Below are positions 22,030-33,442 of a stretch of DNA of 64,000 nucleotides, one piece after another. The notes beneath the pieces were generated by a model. That model searched no databases. It saw nothing but the letters and a program-made list of their open reading frames with translations, and was not told where the DNA came from. Each line of letters opens with the position of its first letter. The stretch's first letter is position 1. The position numbers were made by a program, and so were the translations under genes. Origin of the DNA: Cryptomeria japonica (taxonomy: Eukaryota > Streptophyta > Pinopsida > Cupressales > Cupressaceae); assembly GCF_030272615.1 (NCBI RefSeq), contig NC_081409.1:872952626-873016625 (forward strand), written 5' to 3'.

Positions 22030-24080
22030 TGTACATAAACACTTGCGACACCATTTGGTCTTATGTGGTCATAATAGGTCCTAAGGGGTGCACATGTGTA
22101 GCAAGGGTCCTTTAGTGGTCCTAAGGGGTCACGCATGTGTTCTAACATATGCGTGACCCCTTAGGACCACGTAAGGCCCCTTGTGACAACATTTGGTCCT
22201 ATGTGGTCCTAATAGGTCCTAAGGGGTGCACATGTGTTGCAAGGGGCCTTAAGTGGTCCTAAGGGGTCATGCATATGTTCTAACACATGCATGACCCCTT
22301 ACGACCACATATGACCCCTTGCGACAAAATTTGGTCTTTTGTGGTCCTAATAGGTCCTGAGGGGTGCACATGTGTCGCAAGGGGCCTTAAGTAGTCCTAA
22401 GGGGTCACTCATATGTTAGAACACATGCGTGACTCCTTAGGATCACAAATGACCCCTTGCAACAACATTTGGTTCTATGTGGTCCTAATAGGTTCTAAGG
22501 GGTGAACATGTGTCACAAGGGGCCTTAAGTGGTCCTAAGGGGTCACACATGTGTTCTAACACACGTGTGATCCCTTAGGACCACATATGACCTTTTGGGA
22601 CAACATTTGGTCTTTTGTGGTCCTAATAGGTCCTAAGGGGTGGACATGTGTCGCAAGGGGCCTTAAGTGGTCCTAAGGGGTGCACATGTGTTGCAAGGGG
22701 CCTTAAGTGGTCCTAAGGGGTCACGCATGTGTTAGAACACATGTGTGACCCCTTAGGACCACATATGGCCCCTTGCGACACCATTTGGTATTATGTGGTC
22801 ATAATAGGTCCTAAGGGGTGCACATGTGTAGCAAAGGGCCTTTAGTGGTCCTAAGGGGTCACACATGTGTTCTAACACATGCATCACCCCTTAGGACTAC
22901 TTAAGGCCCCTTGTGACAATATTTGGTCCTATGTGGTCCTAATATGTCCTAAGGGGTGCACACATGTCACAAGGGGCCTTAAGTGGTCCTAAGGGGTCAC
23001 ACATATGTTAGAACACATGCGTGACCCCTTAGGACCACATATGGCCCCTTGCGACACCATTTGGTCTTATGTGGTCATAATAGGTCCTAAGGGGTGCACA
23101 TATGTAGCAAGGGGCCTTTAGTGGTCCTAAGGGGTCACACATGTGTTCTAAAACATGTGTGACCCCTTAGGACCACTTAAGGCCCCTTGCAACAACATTT
23201 GGTCCTTTGTGGTCCTAATAGGTCCTAAGGGGTGCACAAGTGTTGCAAGGGGCCTTAAGTGGTCCTAAGAGGTCACAAATTTGTTAGAACACATGCGTGA
23301 CCCCTTAGGACCACTTATGACCCCTTGCAACATCATTTGGTCCTATGTGGTCCTAGTAGGTCCTAAGGGGTGTACATGTGTCACAAGGGGCCTTAAGTGG
23401 TCCTAAGGGGTCACGCATGTGTTAGAACACATGCTTGACCCCTTAGGACCACATATGACCCCTTGCGACAACATTTGGTCTTTTGTGGTCCTAATAGGTC
23501 CTAAGAGGTGCACATGTGTCGCAAGGGGCCTTAAGTGGTCCTAAGGGGTCACTCATGTGTTAGAACACATGCATGACCCCTTAGGATCACATATGACCCC
23601 TTGTGACAACATTTGGTTCTATGTGGTCCTAATAGGTCCTAAGGGGTGAACATGTGTCGCAAGGGGCCTTAAGTGCTCCTAAGGGGTCACACATGTGTTC
23701 TAACACATGCATGACCCCTTAGGACCACATATGACCCCTTGCGACAACATTTGGTCTTTTGTGGTCCTACTAGGTCCTAAGTGGTGGACATGTGTCACAA
23801 GGAGCCTTAAATGGTCCTAAGGGGTCACACATGTGTGACCCCTTAGGACCACATATGACCCCTTGTGACACCATTTGGTCCTATGTGGTCCTAATAGGTC
23901 CTAAGGGGTGCACATGTGTCGCAAGGGGCCTTAAGTGGTCCTAAGGGGTCACGCATGTGTTAGAACACATGAGTGATCCCTTAGGACCACATATGGCCCC
24001 TTGCGACACCATTTGGTCTTATGGGGTCATAATAGGTCCTAAGCGGTGCACCTTTAGTGGTCCTAAGGGGTCATATAAAA
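22030..24080. repeat. ~138-bp palindrome-containing tandem array, ~14-15 units
   Basis: ATTTGGTC.TATGTGGTC.TAATAGG recurs every 135-141 bp. Most units contain a near-perfect inverted repeat, for example the arm GGTCCTAAGGGGTCACGCAT followed after a 6-12-bp centre by its complement ATGCGTGACCCCTTAGGACC. The array is thus a series of hairpin-capable modules. Units near 23820-23850 have lost the hairpin loop, and some (about 22680) show partial extra duplication. No coding frame. Confidence 0.94.
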
Positions 24081-24660
24081 TAATTATATACCCCTTAGGA
24101 TGTATACATACACATACATAGATACATAGATACATACACCTCAGGACATGCTATGAGGGGTCGTGTGTGGTCTTGAGGGGTAATAATGTCCTAAGGCGTA
24201 TATAATTATTTTATGTGTATTTATGTATGTATGCATGTATGTGTATGTATGTATGTAGACATAGGTATGTATGTGTATGTATGTGTATGTCCTAAGGTGT
24301 ACATATAATTATTTTATATCTATATATGTACATGTATGTAGGTAGGTATTTATGTTTGTGTATGTTTGTATGTAGGTTTGTATGTATGTGTATGTAGGTG
24401 TATGTATGTATGTGTATGTATGTATGTAGACTTGTATGTATTTATGTGTATGTTTGTGTATGTATTTACATATGTATGTGTGTATTTATTTTCTAATATT
24501 CTAAACTAATATGATAGAATATATACAAAAAATATATATATTTGTAAAAAACTTAAAAAAAAATTATTCTATTAAAAACGATTTAAAAAAAAACAATATA
24601 AATTAATATGTTAAAATATAAACATTTAAAAAATAAATTAAAAAAAGGTACTTACCACCA
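24081..24660. repeat. TATG/TGTA-rich simple-sequence region, then AT-rich DNA
   Basis: 24100-24480 is dominated by (TATG)n, (TGTATG)n and GTAGG variants, with CCTAAGGTGTACATATAATT.. echoes of the neighbouring arrays at about 24190 and 24292. 24481-24660 is A/T-rich without features. Confidence 0.85.
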
Positions 24661-24890
24661 AAACCCTTCTAGCCGGATCTTTGAGACTTTTTGCGCCCTC
24701 CTACTTAACTCCAAGTTGCTCAATGCAAAATGAGCGGCTTGGGCAGATTTCGACACCTATATAGGGCAAGGGCTTTCTAGCCGGAACCATTCCGGCTGGA
24801 AACCCCTTGCCACAACAGAGCAACGTGGCTACCGAATGGTGCCAAATCGATCTGGCCGGAACGCTTTCGGCCAAGACCCTTCTGGCCAAA
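24661..24890. repeat. Right subterminal GGCCGGAA-type repeats
   Basis: CTTCTAGCCGGATC, TTCTAGCCGGAACC, TTCCGGCTGGAA, CTGGCCGGAACGCTTTCGGCC and CTTCTGGCC occur within 230 bp just inside the gypsy gag boundary, mirroring 17008-17110. Clustered subterminal motifs are what DNA transposases bind in several plant families. Confidence 0.65.
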
Positions 24891-24904
24891 TAGGTATTGT
24901 TAGC

Positions 24905-25579
24905 CTAAAGTGCGACATAGATCCGTATGATCACCCTCAAGTCTTCTTGGATTGTAAATCTCAACCCATTGAGATACCTTGCCACCTTCTCATCTTCACT
25001 CTCTTTCACCTTAGCCCTCACACACAACTTCATGAACTCCTTGGTATAGGAACTCACATCCATCTCCTTTGGTTTCAAATTTTGTCTCCTCCTATGCAAT
25101 TGGATATTGTAATCCATTGGGACATAGGCTTCTTTCACCAAAGCCATCATCTTCTTCCATGTAGCTACTCTTCTCTTTCCCTCTTTCACCCTCTCATCCT
25201 GGATGAAAGTCCACCAAGTTAGTGTAGCCCCTTTCATTTTGGATTGGGCCATCTTCACCCTCTGGTGGTCTGGTATGTCTTCACTTTCAAAATAATTGTC
25301 CAAGGAATCTATCTCCTCCATCACTATATCATGCTCCATCTTGCCTGCAAATACTAGCAGATCCATCTTTACATCCATTGTTCTTCTTTCCATGGACTTG
25401 AGGACACTCATTAGGGGTCTTTGGCCTACAGGTACCTCTAGCTCTTCCTGCATACGGATCTCCTCTTCATCCCCTTCTTCTCCAGAGTCTCTCTCTCCCC
25501 TCTCCACTTTGTCCTTCAACCGGTCCATCTCATTTCTCAAGGCTTGATTCTCAGCCTTGACTGCTCTGCTCTCTGCCAT
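24905..25579 (-). pseudogene. Gypsy gag, N-terminal capsid part
   Basis: 224 open codons. An N-terminal heptad region (AESRAVKAENQALRNEMDRL) gives a short coiled coil. The retrotransposon gag domain follows: DSLDNYFESEDIPDHQRVKM, KGATLTWW, VATWKKMMALVKEAYVP, LKPKEMDVSSYTKEFMKLC and EDEKVARYLNGLRF. The frame is cut at the nested-transposon boundary near 24905 and resumes at 16240. Confidence 0.9.
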
Positions 25580-25694
25580 CTACTTCTTCACTAGGACATT
25601 CAATTTTGCATTGGTCATTCTTGAAGGTGCCTCATGGGATCTTTCTTCTTCTGGCATCTTGTCTTCTCCTTCTCTTCCAAAGGACACTCATTTT

Positions 25695-25707
25695 CTCTAA
25701 TACCAAT
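25695..25707 (-). other. Primer-binding site (tRNA-iMet-like) of the gypsy element
   Basis: On the minus strand TTGGTATTAGAG follows the LTR end ...GCATCA. It matches TGGTATCAGAGC, the usual initiator-methionine tRNA primer site, with one change. Confidence 0.8.
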
Positions 25708-27094
25708 TGATGCAGAGGCCTACCCAAACTCCTAATGACAAGCCCAAACAAGATTAGGCTAGTGGCCCCCTAACTACATACAAGGGTCCTACAAGGAAGG
25801 CCTCTACACCTTGGATGAAACTACACACACATTCACTAAGCTTAGGCCTACTCAAGATGAACAAAAAAGCTTCAACTCCTCAAACATGTTTTATCGGTGA
25901 CCTCTACACCTTGGGATTTTGAAATTAGCCAACACATGTTATCTAAAGACTCTTTCAAACACTGGTTTTGGTTCAGGGCACCAATTCCTTATACCTCCTT
26001 TGTAAACCTACCCCCTCAGCTTGTAGCCCTATTTGACGATAGAATGGATCTTATCTTCAAAATGTTCCACACACCCATACAAAAAAATCATCATTTCAGA
26101 CACCCTTTTGGAATTATACTGATCCCCAAAATGGGTTGGTCAGAATTGCAATTACAAGGTCTTCTCCCTTTAGAGGCTAAGAGACCTAATAGGGGCAATT
26201 AGCCCTATTTTCCAAAGCAACTAACTTTACCGGTATACCAAATGGAAACTCAACTCTATGGGAATGTGGGGGGTAGTTATAAACCTCTAATTCCAGGGTT
26301 AGACACCTAGAATCCACTGCTATGACAACTTATGATGACTGTCCTAAAACTTATCCTAGGTAGTTGCATAGAGATGCCTACCTAATCTTCCTCTATTATC
26401 CACACAACAAAGTTTCTCCTACTACACACCATGAAAAAACTAAATTGTAGGGGCGTATCTTGCATCCCTCCAAAAGAAGAGTTTTCTAATGGACTAGAGT
26501 GCAAGATAAGGCCATTTTTGTTCAAAGCCCTCTCCAAACCCTCAATTTCTGGGTTACAGTCAAAAAAATGGAGAGTTCTCTCTACTCCGGAATAATTAAG
26601 ACCTCAGACCTCCACCAAAAGAAATCTATTTAATCTCTCTATCCACTCCATGGATGGTGGGATTCAAATCAATTTGTACAGGCATGTGTAACTCCTACAA
26701 ACTTAGGATTTTTGGGAAAACTTAGTATTTTGTGTATTATAGGCTTCTCCCAACCGATTTACAAAAGGTTGCACTTTTGCACTCAAAAGTTGCATTTTAC
26801 AAAAGTTGCACAAAAAGTTGTCATACTCTCTAAGGTTGAGATCCACATACATGGACCAACTAAACACACATAAAACATGTCTAAAACCTATCAAACACAA
26901 ATCTAGACCATCTATTACCCTTTTTTACCACATTGTCCCAATTGGCTTCTCAAATTGCCTAATTGGTGACATGGGCTTACATGGTGGGGTTTATTTGCAT
27001 ACATGAAACACAAGACACTCTTAAGACACCCTAATGATCCTAATCTTCATCCTTAGGGTCATGAATAGCTTGTTGATGAGGTACTCCTGCACCA
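25708..27094 (-). repeat. Gypsy 5' LTR (1387 bp)
   Basis: In plus orientation it starts TGATGCAGAGG and ends CTCCTGCACCA, so TG...CA on the minus strand. It is adjacent to the primer site. Its last ~188 bp are shared with 12111-12301. Nothing else recognisable is inside. Confidence 0.82.
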
Positions 27095-29130
27095 CCATCT
27101 CATTTTCAAGAGCTCTATTAAGACACAGTAGTGAGTCTTTCTATCCTTGTAACTATATCTATTTGCAACCTCAACAAGGAGAGCTAAAGACAAGAAATAC
27201 GTATTTTAGTTGTTTGTGTTTCTTTGAGTGAAAGGAATTAAGGAAGAGAGGAGAATAACATATAAAATGTAAATGTATGTTAATCATATAGATCATGTAA
27301 AGTAAATCACTATAATAGACATATCATGTAACAATCCAATAAGACATATAAAGATAGGTATTGAAGCAAATGGACTAGTGATAAACATCTAGGTATATAA
27401 AATCACTCCTAGTATGAGATTTAATGATAAGTTGAAAATGACCCTAGGGGGGCAAAATAAGTGGTATGAGGAGGCATGGTTTCCATAATGAAGATCTTGC
27501 AACATGGTAGTCTATGTGAGCACATATGATAGGATAAGAAATGTATGATGCCCAATGCAATAAAGGTAGCCCTAGGTGCATAATCATGCATGTAAGCACA
27601 AGTTGATAAGGAGAAAGCCAAAATTAATTTAATGTAGTAGGATAAATCAAGATAAGATAAGGACAAAGCAATGGAGAAAAGAAGATGCCCTAATCTAAAA
27701 GGGTGTCTCTAAAAGTGTGATAAGATAATATGAGTGAATATGGGGGAAGAATGATTCCTTATAGTATAATAAGATTATATGGGATTGGGGACGCAATAAA
27801 GCTATATAAGTTATAAAAAATATGCATGAGTATGCAACAATAATCTAAGAATGAAATAAATTAATAAGAATCATAACTATAAGATAGTGATATAGCATGG
27901 GCATGTGATATAAACATGGTAAAAGGTTGTAACTATAAGAATCAAGTAATCAACGTAGAATATAGGTCTTAAAAGAGATCTCATGAGGAGTCTATAGGCA
28001 TAAAAGCCTAAGTAAACTATCATGATAAAATCAAGCATGGATACATAAAAATGATAAAAGCAGAAACAAAGATATTTTTTAATAAAAATGTGGCAAAGAT
28101 GAAAAAATATATGCAGATAAATCGAATTCATCAGGATTTACAAGTGAGGGATGAAATAATCTGTCTTGGCTATCGAGAAGCACTTTCTTCATAGGACAAA
28201 TTCTTCAAATGTGAATGTTATTGTTTATTTTTCTATCTCATCAACATGGATACCGGAGATCTCAATTTGTGTGAATGCGGGAATTGTATTTAGGTACATC
28301 ATTTTAGGCAATTTAGGTATATTTTAGTCATAATTATATTAGTCACCTTTCACTTTCTAGTAGTCATTTGAGGTTAGTTCCTTTCACTTTCTAGTGGTAT
28401 ATTAGTCACCTTTCACTTTCTAGTAGTCACTTTCTAGTGGTCATTTGAGTATAGTGATCTTTTATTCCATTAAATAATAGGGTATTTATGAATTAAATTT
28501 ATTTGTTTATGTATTGCAGCATGACATTGTTGTCTTATATTATTTATCATATATAGCTTGGTTCATTTCTTTATAGAGTAATTTTATACTATTATCATTA
28601 AGAATAAAAATGTAGAATATGATCATGGTTAACATGTGGCTCACAGTATCCATAAGATCCTACTATCATAGTTAGTCCTGAGAATCCTATACAAATAGTT
28701 TATATAATGCACAATTTTTAGATTAACTAGTCATTTGGTTGAGAGATCTTGCAAAGGAGACGTTCCTAGGAAATATACTAACTTCAAGAGCCTATGGATG
28801 ATGTTATTTAATTTTGTAGAGTCCTCATTTAATACAATCTCTATTGTTCACCAATTAGGCACCCTTGAGTCATTTTCTAACTCATTTAGTAAGGAAGAGC
28901 TCCCTAATTGACCTTTAGTAGAGGATTAATTAATAAAAATCATTCAATTTTAGAAAGAAATAATGTTAACTACCAATCAATTTGAGAAGTTCATTAAATA
29001 ATCAACAATGAAAATAGTAGTGCTAATATAGGTTTTTGTTCCAAAAGTCATGGGCACAAGCCTTATTTTATCACCATACGTCAAGAAGATGCATTTTGAA
29101 TTCTTTAACATGCTTGGTTTAATATTTATA
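27095..29130. other. AT-rich region without recognisable gene
   Basis: No coding frame with family motifs on either strand. A short direct-repeat cluster of CACCTTTCACTTTCTAGT(A/G)GTCA variants, about four copies, lies at 28341-28450. Otherwise nothing supported. Confidence 0.6.
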
Positions 29131-29135
29131 ATTAT

Positions 29136-29904
29136 TGTTTATGGTGAAAATGGAAACAACAATATTGAAAGACTAAATAAATTCAACCACAAAAACCCTA
29201 GCCTAACAACAACAAAGATCCACCATAACATATGAAGATTACCTAAGACAATTCAAATCAAATGAAATCACAAAGATTATACCATCACATGTCCAATAGG
29301 GTTTGAATCTCCATTCTTCCTATCTCCATTGATCTTGCTTGATATATTTGCTCTCAGATTTTGTGTGCACAAGAGCTCAACAAAGAACGGAAATGTGGTT
29401 GCAATTAGAATAGCCTATGAAAGTTCAAAAGAGTAGTGTAGTCAATTGATCAGGTAGTTAGTTAGGGTTGATAATGAAGGAAGCATCTCCTTATATAGAA
29501 GGCACTATAAGAAATGGAGGGATAAGATTGAGAGGTGTAAAAGATAAATGGTCGGCTATGATTAAAGGGTAGGTAAAGAAAATAAGAAAATAATGAGAGG
29601 ATAGGTAGTGTATGAATTAAGAGATGAATGACATGTGTCATGGGTAGAAAAGTCTAATGAATTAATTAAATAAATAAATAAAGATTCATTTAATTAATAG
29701 AGGAAGTGGGATCAATTAAATAAATAAAATTTAGGAAAAAGATAATTTAAATAAATAAATGTATTTATTTAAATGAGAAATAACGTTAGAAGTGAATTAA
29801 TTAAATAAATAAAGATTTATTTAATTAATAGAAGAATTAGGCTAAAATAATTAAATAAATAAAGATATTTATTTAATTAGACTGGACAATTTTAGGTGTC
29901 TACA
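29136..29904. repeat. Left LTR of the PMD element (769 bp)
   Basis: Near-identical to the right LTR over GGTGAAAATGGAAACAACAA..., the TCCTTATATAGAAGGCACTAT block and the (TTAATTAAATAAATAAA)n tail. TG...CA ends. Confidence 0.9.
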
Positions 29905-30161
29905 TTTTGCCCCTCTTTGAGACAATGCAGCTTGTCACGTTGTTTCAAAGAAGATAAGATGAACTGATACAAAGCTTCCCCAAGATGGGAATGATATGCC
30001 CCCTCGAGAGATTAGATAAAAGTGTCTGGAAAGATCACAGACAATCTCTCGATAAGAAAGAAAGGCTAGAATGGACTGATCAGATAGGATAGAGTGACAG
30101 AGTCATGAGATAATGAGGACTAACTCGGGAGATGAGGGCTAGGGCTAGGGCTAGGGTAGTC

Positions 30162-30169
30162 TATAAAAT
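30162..30169 (+). promoter_or_regulatory. Probable TATA box upstream of the PMD gene
   Basis: TATAAAAT sits in GTCTATAAAATAGAC, just after an (AGGGCT)n run (30136-30156). A plausible untranslated first exon follows and ends at a consensus donor AGCTG|GTAAGT (30325/30326). Inferred from sequence only. Confidence 0.5.
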
Positions 30170-30723
30170 AGACCACGAGAGGAATACATCCTCATTGTCA
30201 TCCACACATCCAAGAGATCAAAGTGCAGAGAGAGAATAGAGAAGCAGCAGTCAGTAGCGAGGACATTGGTTCATAGATTCGATCACGTTCGCCGATTTCA
30301 GAGGCCAGCAGATGCAGGAGAGCTGGTAAGTACCACAAAACCTCCTTGTACTTTGTTGTAATAAATTGTTTTCATAAATGCATGCCAGGTAGCACAATAA
30401 ATGCATTTTAGAATATGTTAAAAAAGGTCAAAAAATGCTTAGGCGCATCTGTGTTTGTGCCAAGCACGTTTGTGCAATATGTAAGCACGTTTATGTAATG
30501 AAAGCGTGTTTATGTCTTCAAGGCCGAATCGATAGTTCTGTGATGAACATACATTGTTGATTGGATAAGTTGTTGAGAGGATACACTCAAGCAGGTCCTC
30601 TAGGGAAGACCAGAATAGCAAATAGGGCTAGGATTGACAATTTTGTGATAGAACATACGTTGCCAATTAGGAAACTACTCAAGAGGATTCACTCAAGTAG
30701 AGTTCTGGGATAGGATAGATCAA

Positions 30724-30976
30724 GGCACTTTGTGATGAACAGGGAGTACCAAGACATAGTACTTTGTGATGAACAGGGAGTACCAATATGAGCAGCACTT
30801 TGTGATGAATAGGGAGTGCAAATATGAGCAGCACTTTGTGATGAACAGGGAGTGCCACTAGGATAACAAGCAACACTTTGCGATGAACAGTGAGTGTCAC
30901 TAGGATAGAGAACCATATGATAAATTTAAGCACTAGGGTAAAAAGAAACATTTTGTGATGAATAGTGAATGCCACT
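30724..30976. repeat. Short tandem repeat, ACTTTGTGATGAACAGGGAGT-type, seven copies
   Basis: The ~21-bp core (CACTTTGTGATGAA(C/T)AG(G/T)GAGT(A/G)) recurs at irregular 38-60 bp spacing within the presumed intron of the PMD gene, with linkers such as GCCACTAGGATA. Minus-strand frames with repeated CSSQSA are artefacts of it. Confidence 0.85.
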
Positions 30977-31009
30977 TTGACTGACAGAGCTGGTTTGTTT
31001 GGCTGCAAG

Positions 31010-31570
31010 AGTATCTACCTATACTGGAGTCACGAGAGAGATTTCCATCAACTCAGAGTTTGCGAGCAGAGATGACATTTGAGGAAAGAACAATGGTTCA
31101 GGCTATGGGCTTGTGACATATTCTGTATGTTCCTGAGTTTCGGGAAAACATGGGGTTGCTGAATGCGTTGGTTGAGAGATGGCACTCAGAGTTTTGCACT
31201 TTCCATTTGCCGATGGGTGAGATGACAGTCACCTTAGAGGATGTATACAGGATACTGCAGATATCGATCGATGGGGAGTTAGTTCCTTACGATTGAGAGG
31301 GAGACAAGGATGCACTAAGATGAGTGTTTCAGGATCCAAGACTGGAGATGAGGGCTAGACATATGGCTTGGGACACCATGACACAGACAGGATTGGCACT
31401 AGTGGCGGTGCTGGTAGGAGTGATCAGTGGGTTCCTCTGTCTAGATAGGGCGATGTGAGGGGTGGCTGCAGAGGACACAAGAGGAGAGATGATCTTGGAG
31501 TAGGTCCTTCCAGGGCTCAGACTTCATTGAGGCCAGCCAGATTCAAGGGAGGGAGTTCATCATAGCCTTA
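31010..31570 (+). pseudogene. Plant mobile domain (PMD) gene, decayed
   Basis: After an acceptor-like GGCTGCAAG (31009), one frame encodes LLNALVERWHSEFCTFHLP, GEMTVTLEDVYRILQISIDG and, later, WDTMTQTGLALVAVLVGVISGFLCLD. The first two blocks match the hallmark of the PMD family (aminotransferase-like, retroelement-associated proteins also domesticated as MAIN/MAIL genes). Four stops are TGA in places where arginine (CGA) is expected, and others follow, so it is not functional. The domain is short: only the first third to half of a usual PMD is visible. Confidence 0.78.
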
Positions 31571-31677
31571 GAGGGCTCCCTATGCATCAGTTTTGTACCA
31601 TTTTGTATGATGATATAGACACCTTTGGGTGATTGTAGCCATATGTATTTTGACATCATTGTATCATGACACTTATG

Positions 31678-31680
<3 letters not shown>

Positions 31681-31772
<92 letters not shown>
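31681..31772. repeat. (AT)n microsatellite, ~92 bp
   Basis: Uninterrupted alternating AT after the PMD remnant; (YI)n peptides in two frames are artefacts. The region 31773-32760 has no recognisable gene. Confidence 0.97.
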
Positions 31773-31776
<4 letters not shown>

Positions 31777-33442
31777 TTCATCCTTGCGGCAGCTATATGC
31801 ATGTGTACCTATATGATGAGATGTTTCATGATGTATGTTTCTATGTGATGCTTATGATATGTTTTGTGATGATGATTATGATATGGATGCAAATATGTAC
31901 ATTATGAAATGAAACATTTTTGTTCTTTTATGTTGTTAAATGTTATGCCAATGCAAATGTGAATGTATGAAATGCAGATGAATATGATAATGCAAATGAC
32001 TATTTACATGATAAAAATGTAAAATTGCTATCATGTGTTGTGTACAGGATGTGATGCAATTGTAATATCTATATGTATGTATGAAATGCTTAATATGTGG
32101 TAATGCAGGCGCAACTACATGAAATGAAAATATTTTTGGTGTGTCATTATACTCAGTCATGTGATAGCAGGCTACACAGAGTCAGAAAGGACGATGGAAG
32201 TCAATCAAGAAAGGGGGATGAAAGATAGAAGATATGGAAGTGAAAGAGCTTCTTGTGCGTTATCATCATTGAGCTTTGTTATGGCAAGTAGGTTATGACA
32301 ATCGAGGCATATGTTCAACCTAGAAAGTCATTGTACCTGTTTACATGGAGATAAGACAGTTGCAAAAAAAGAATGCCCCAGTTCATACTAGACTCACAGT
32401 GTCCTCATATCCTTGGACAAGTCATAGCATTACTAAGAGACAATCCACAGACAACAAATAAAAATAGGTGACAATACCCCATCCTCGCCTTTCTAGTCAA
32501 AGACATCTTGGAGATAGAATCTCTAGTCAAAGACATCCCAGAAAAGCTAAAAGACATGTCACCAGAAGATAAAATCAAAAGAAAACCAAGACTTGACACC
32601 AACATCCATTGTAGTCCTCAAGTTTAGTGTCTCTTGTCACTTGTATAAGTCTATTTGATTGTGGTTACAATGTTTACTTTCACAAAAGGATAGATAACAC
32701 TAAACCATAATGTTGTCTGAGTCTGTTGAAATATTTGATTTTGTTGAAGCCCATTGTTGCTGTTTATGGTGAAAATGGAAACAACAATATTGAAAGACTA
32801 AATGAATTCAACCACAAAAACCCTAGCCTAAAAACAACAAAGATCTACCATAACATATGAAGATTACCTAAGACAATGCAAATCAAAAGAAATCACAAAG
32901 ATTATACCATCCCATGTCCAATAGGGTTTGAATCTCCATTCTTCCTATCTCCATTGATCTTGCTTGATATATTTTCTCTCATATTTTGTGTGCACAAGAG
33001 CTCAACAAAGAACGGAAATGTGGTTGCAAGTAGGATCACATATGAAAGTTCAAAAGCATAGTGTATTCAATTGGTCAGGTAGTTAGTTAGGGTTGATAAT
33101 GAAGGAAGCATCTCCTTATATAGAAGGCACTATAAGAAATGGAGGGATAAGATTGAGAGGTGTAAAAGATAAATGGTCGGCTATGATTAAAGGGTAGGTA
33201 AAGAAAATAAGAAAATAATGAGAGGGTAGGTAGTGTATGAATTAAGAGATGAATGACATGTGTCATGGGTAGAAAAGGCTAATGAATTAATTAAATAAAT
33301 AGAGATTCATTTAATTAATAGAGGAAGTGGGATCAATTAAATAAATAAAATATTTATTTAATTTAGGAAAAAGATAATTTAAATAAATAAATGTATTTAT
33401 TTAAATGAGAAATAAGGCTAAAATAATTAATAGAAGAATTAC

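Larger units (their letters stand above)
16272..24902. mobile_element. Nested ~8.6-kb DNA transposon inside gypsy gag
   Basis: Its limits are set by the two halves of gypsy gag. Near the left limit AGGCTAACACAAC appears (16273), and near the right limit its inverted counterpart GTTAGCCT (24899), each bordered by AAA. A short ~9-bp inverted terminus with a 3-bp duplication is therefore possible but weakly supported. CTGGCCGGAA-type motifs cluster near both ends (17018-17110 and 24668-24886). Inside are a plus-strand transposase-like pseudogene (17909-20872) and two tandem arrays (20970-22010, 22030-24080). 16273-17008 and 17120-17908 are AT-rich with no gene seen. Confidence 0.7.
12111..27094 (-). 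mobile_element. Ty3/gypsy chromovirus-type element, split by a nested transposon
   Basis: Minus-strand order: 5' LTR (27094-25708), tRNA-iMet-like primer site, gag N-part (25579-24905), nested insertion (about 24902-16272), gag zinc knuckle, protease, RT, RNase H, integrase, chromodomain-like tail, 3' LTR remnant (12301-12111). The PR-RT-RH-INT order marks gypsy. Frames are interrupted by several stops and at least one frameshift, so the element is dead. About 6.3 kb remains without the insertion. Confidence 0.9.

Noticed and set aside
22030-24080. CRISPR-like array of regularly spaced palindromic repeats
   Set aside because: Period, plant context and lack of unique spacers do not fit; the spacers are themselves repeated.
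27421-28131. Minus-strand frames rich in Tyr/His/Leu as membrane proteins
   Set aside because: Composition-driven in AT-rich DNA, with no family motif or partner exon.
30136-30156. AGGGCT repeats as an interstitial telomere
   Set aside because: Only about three units of AGGGCT, not the plant TTTAGGG; more likely simple sequence in a promoter region.
31629-31907. Open frames with (YI)n
   Set aside because: Encoded entirely by the (AT)n microsatellite.
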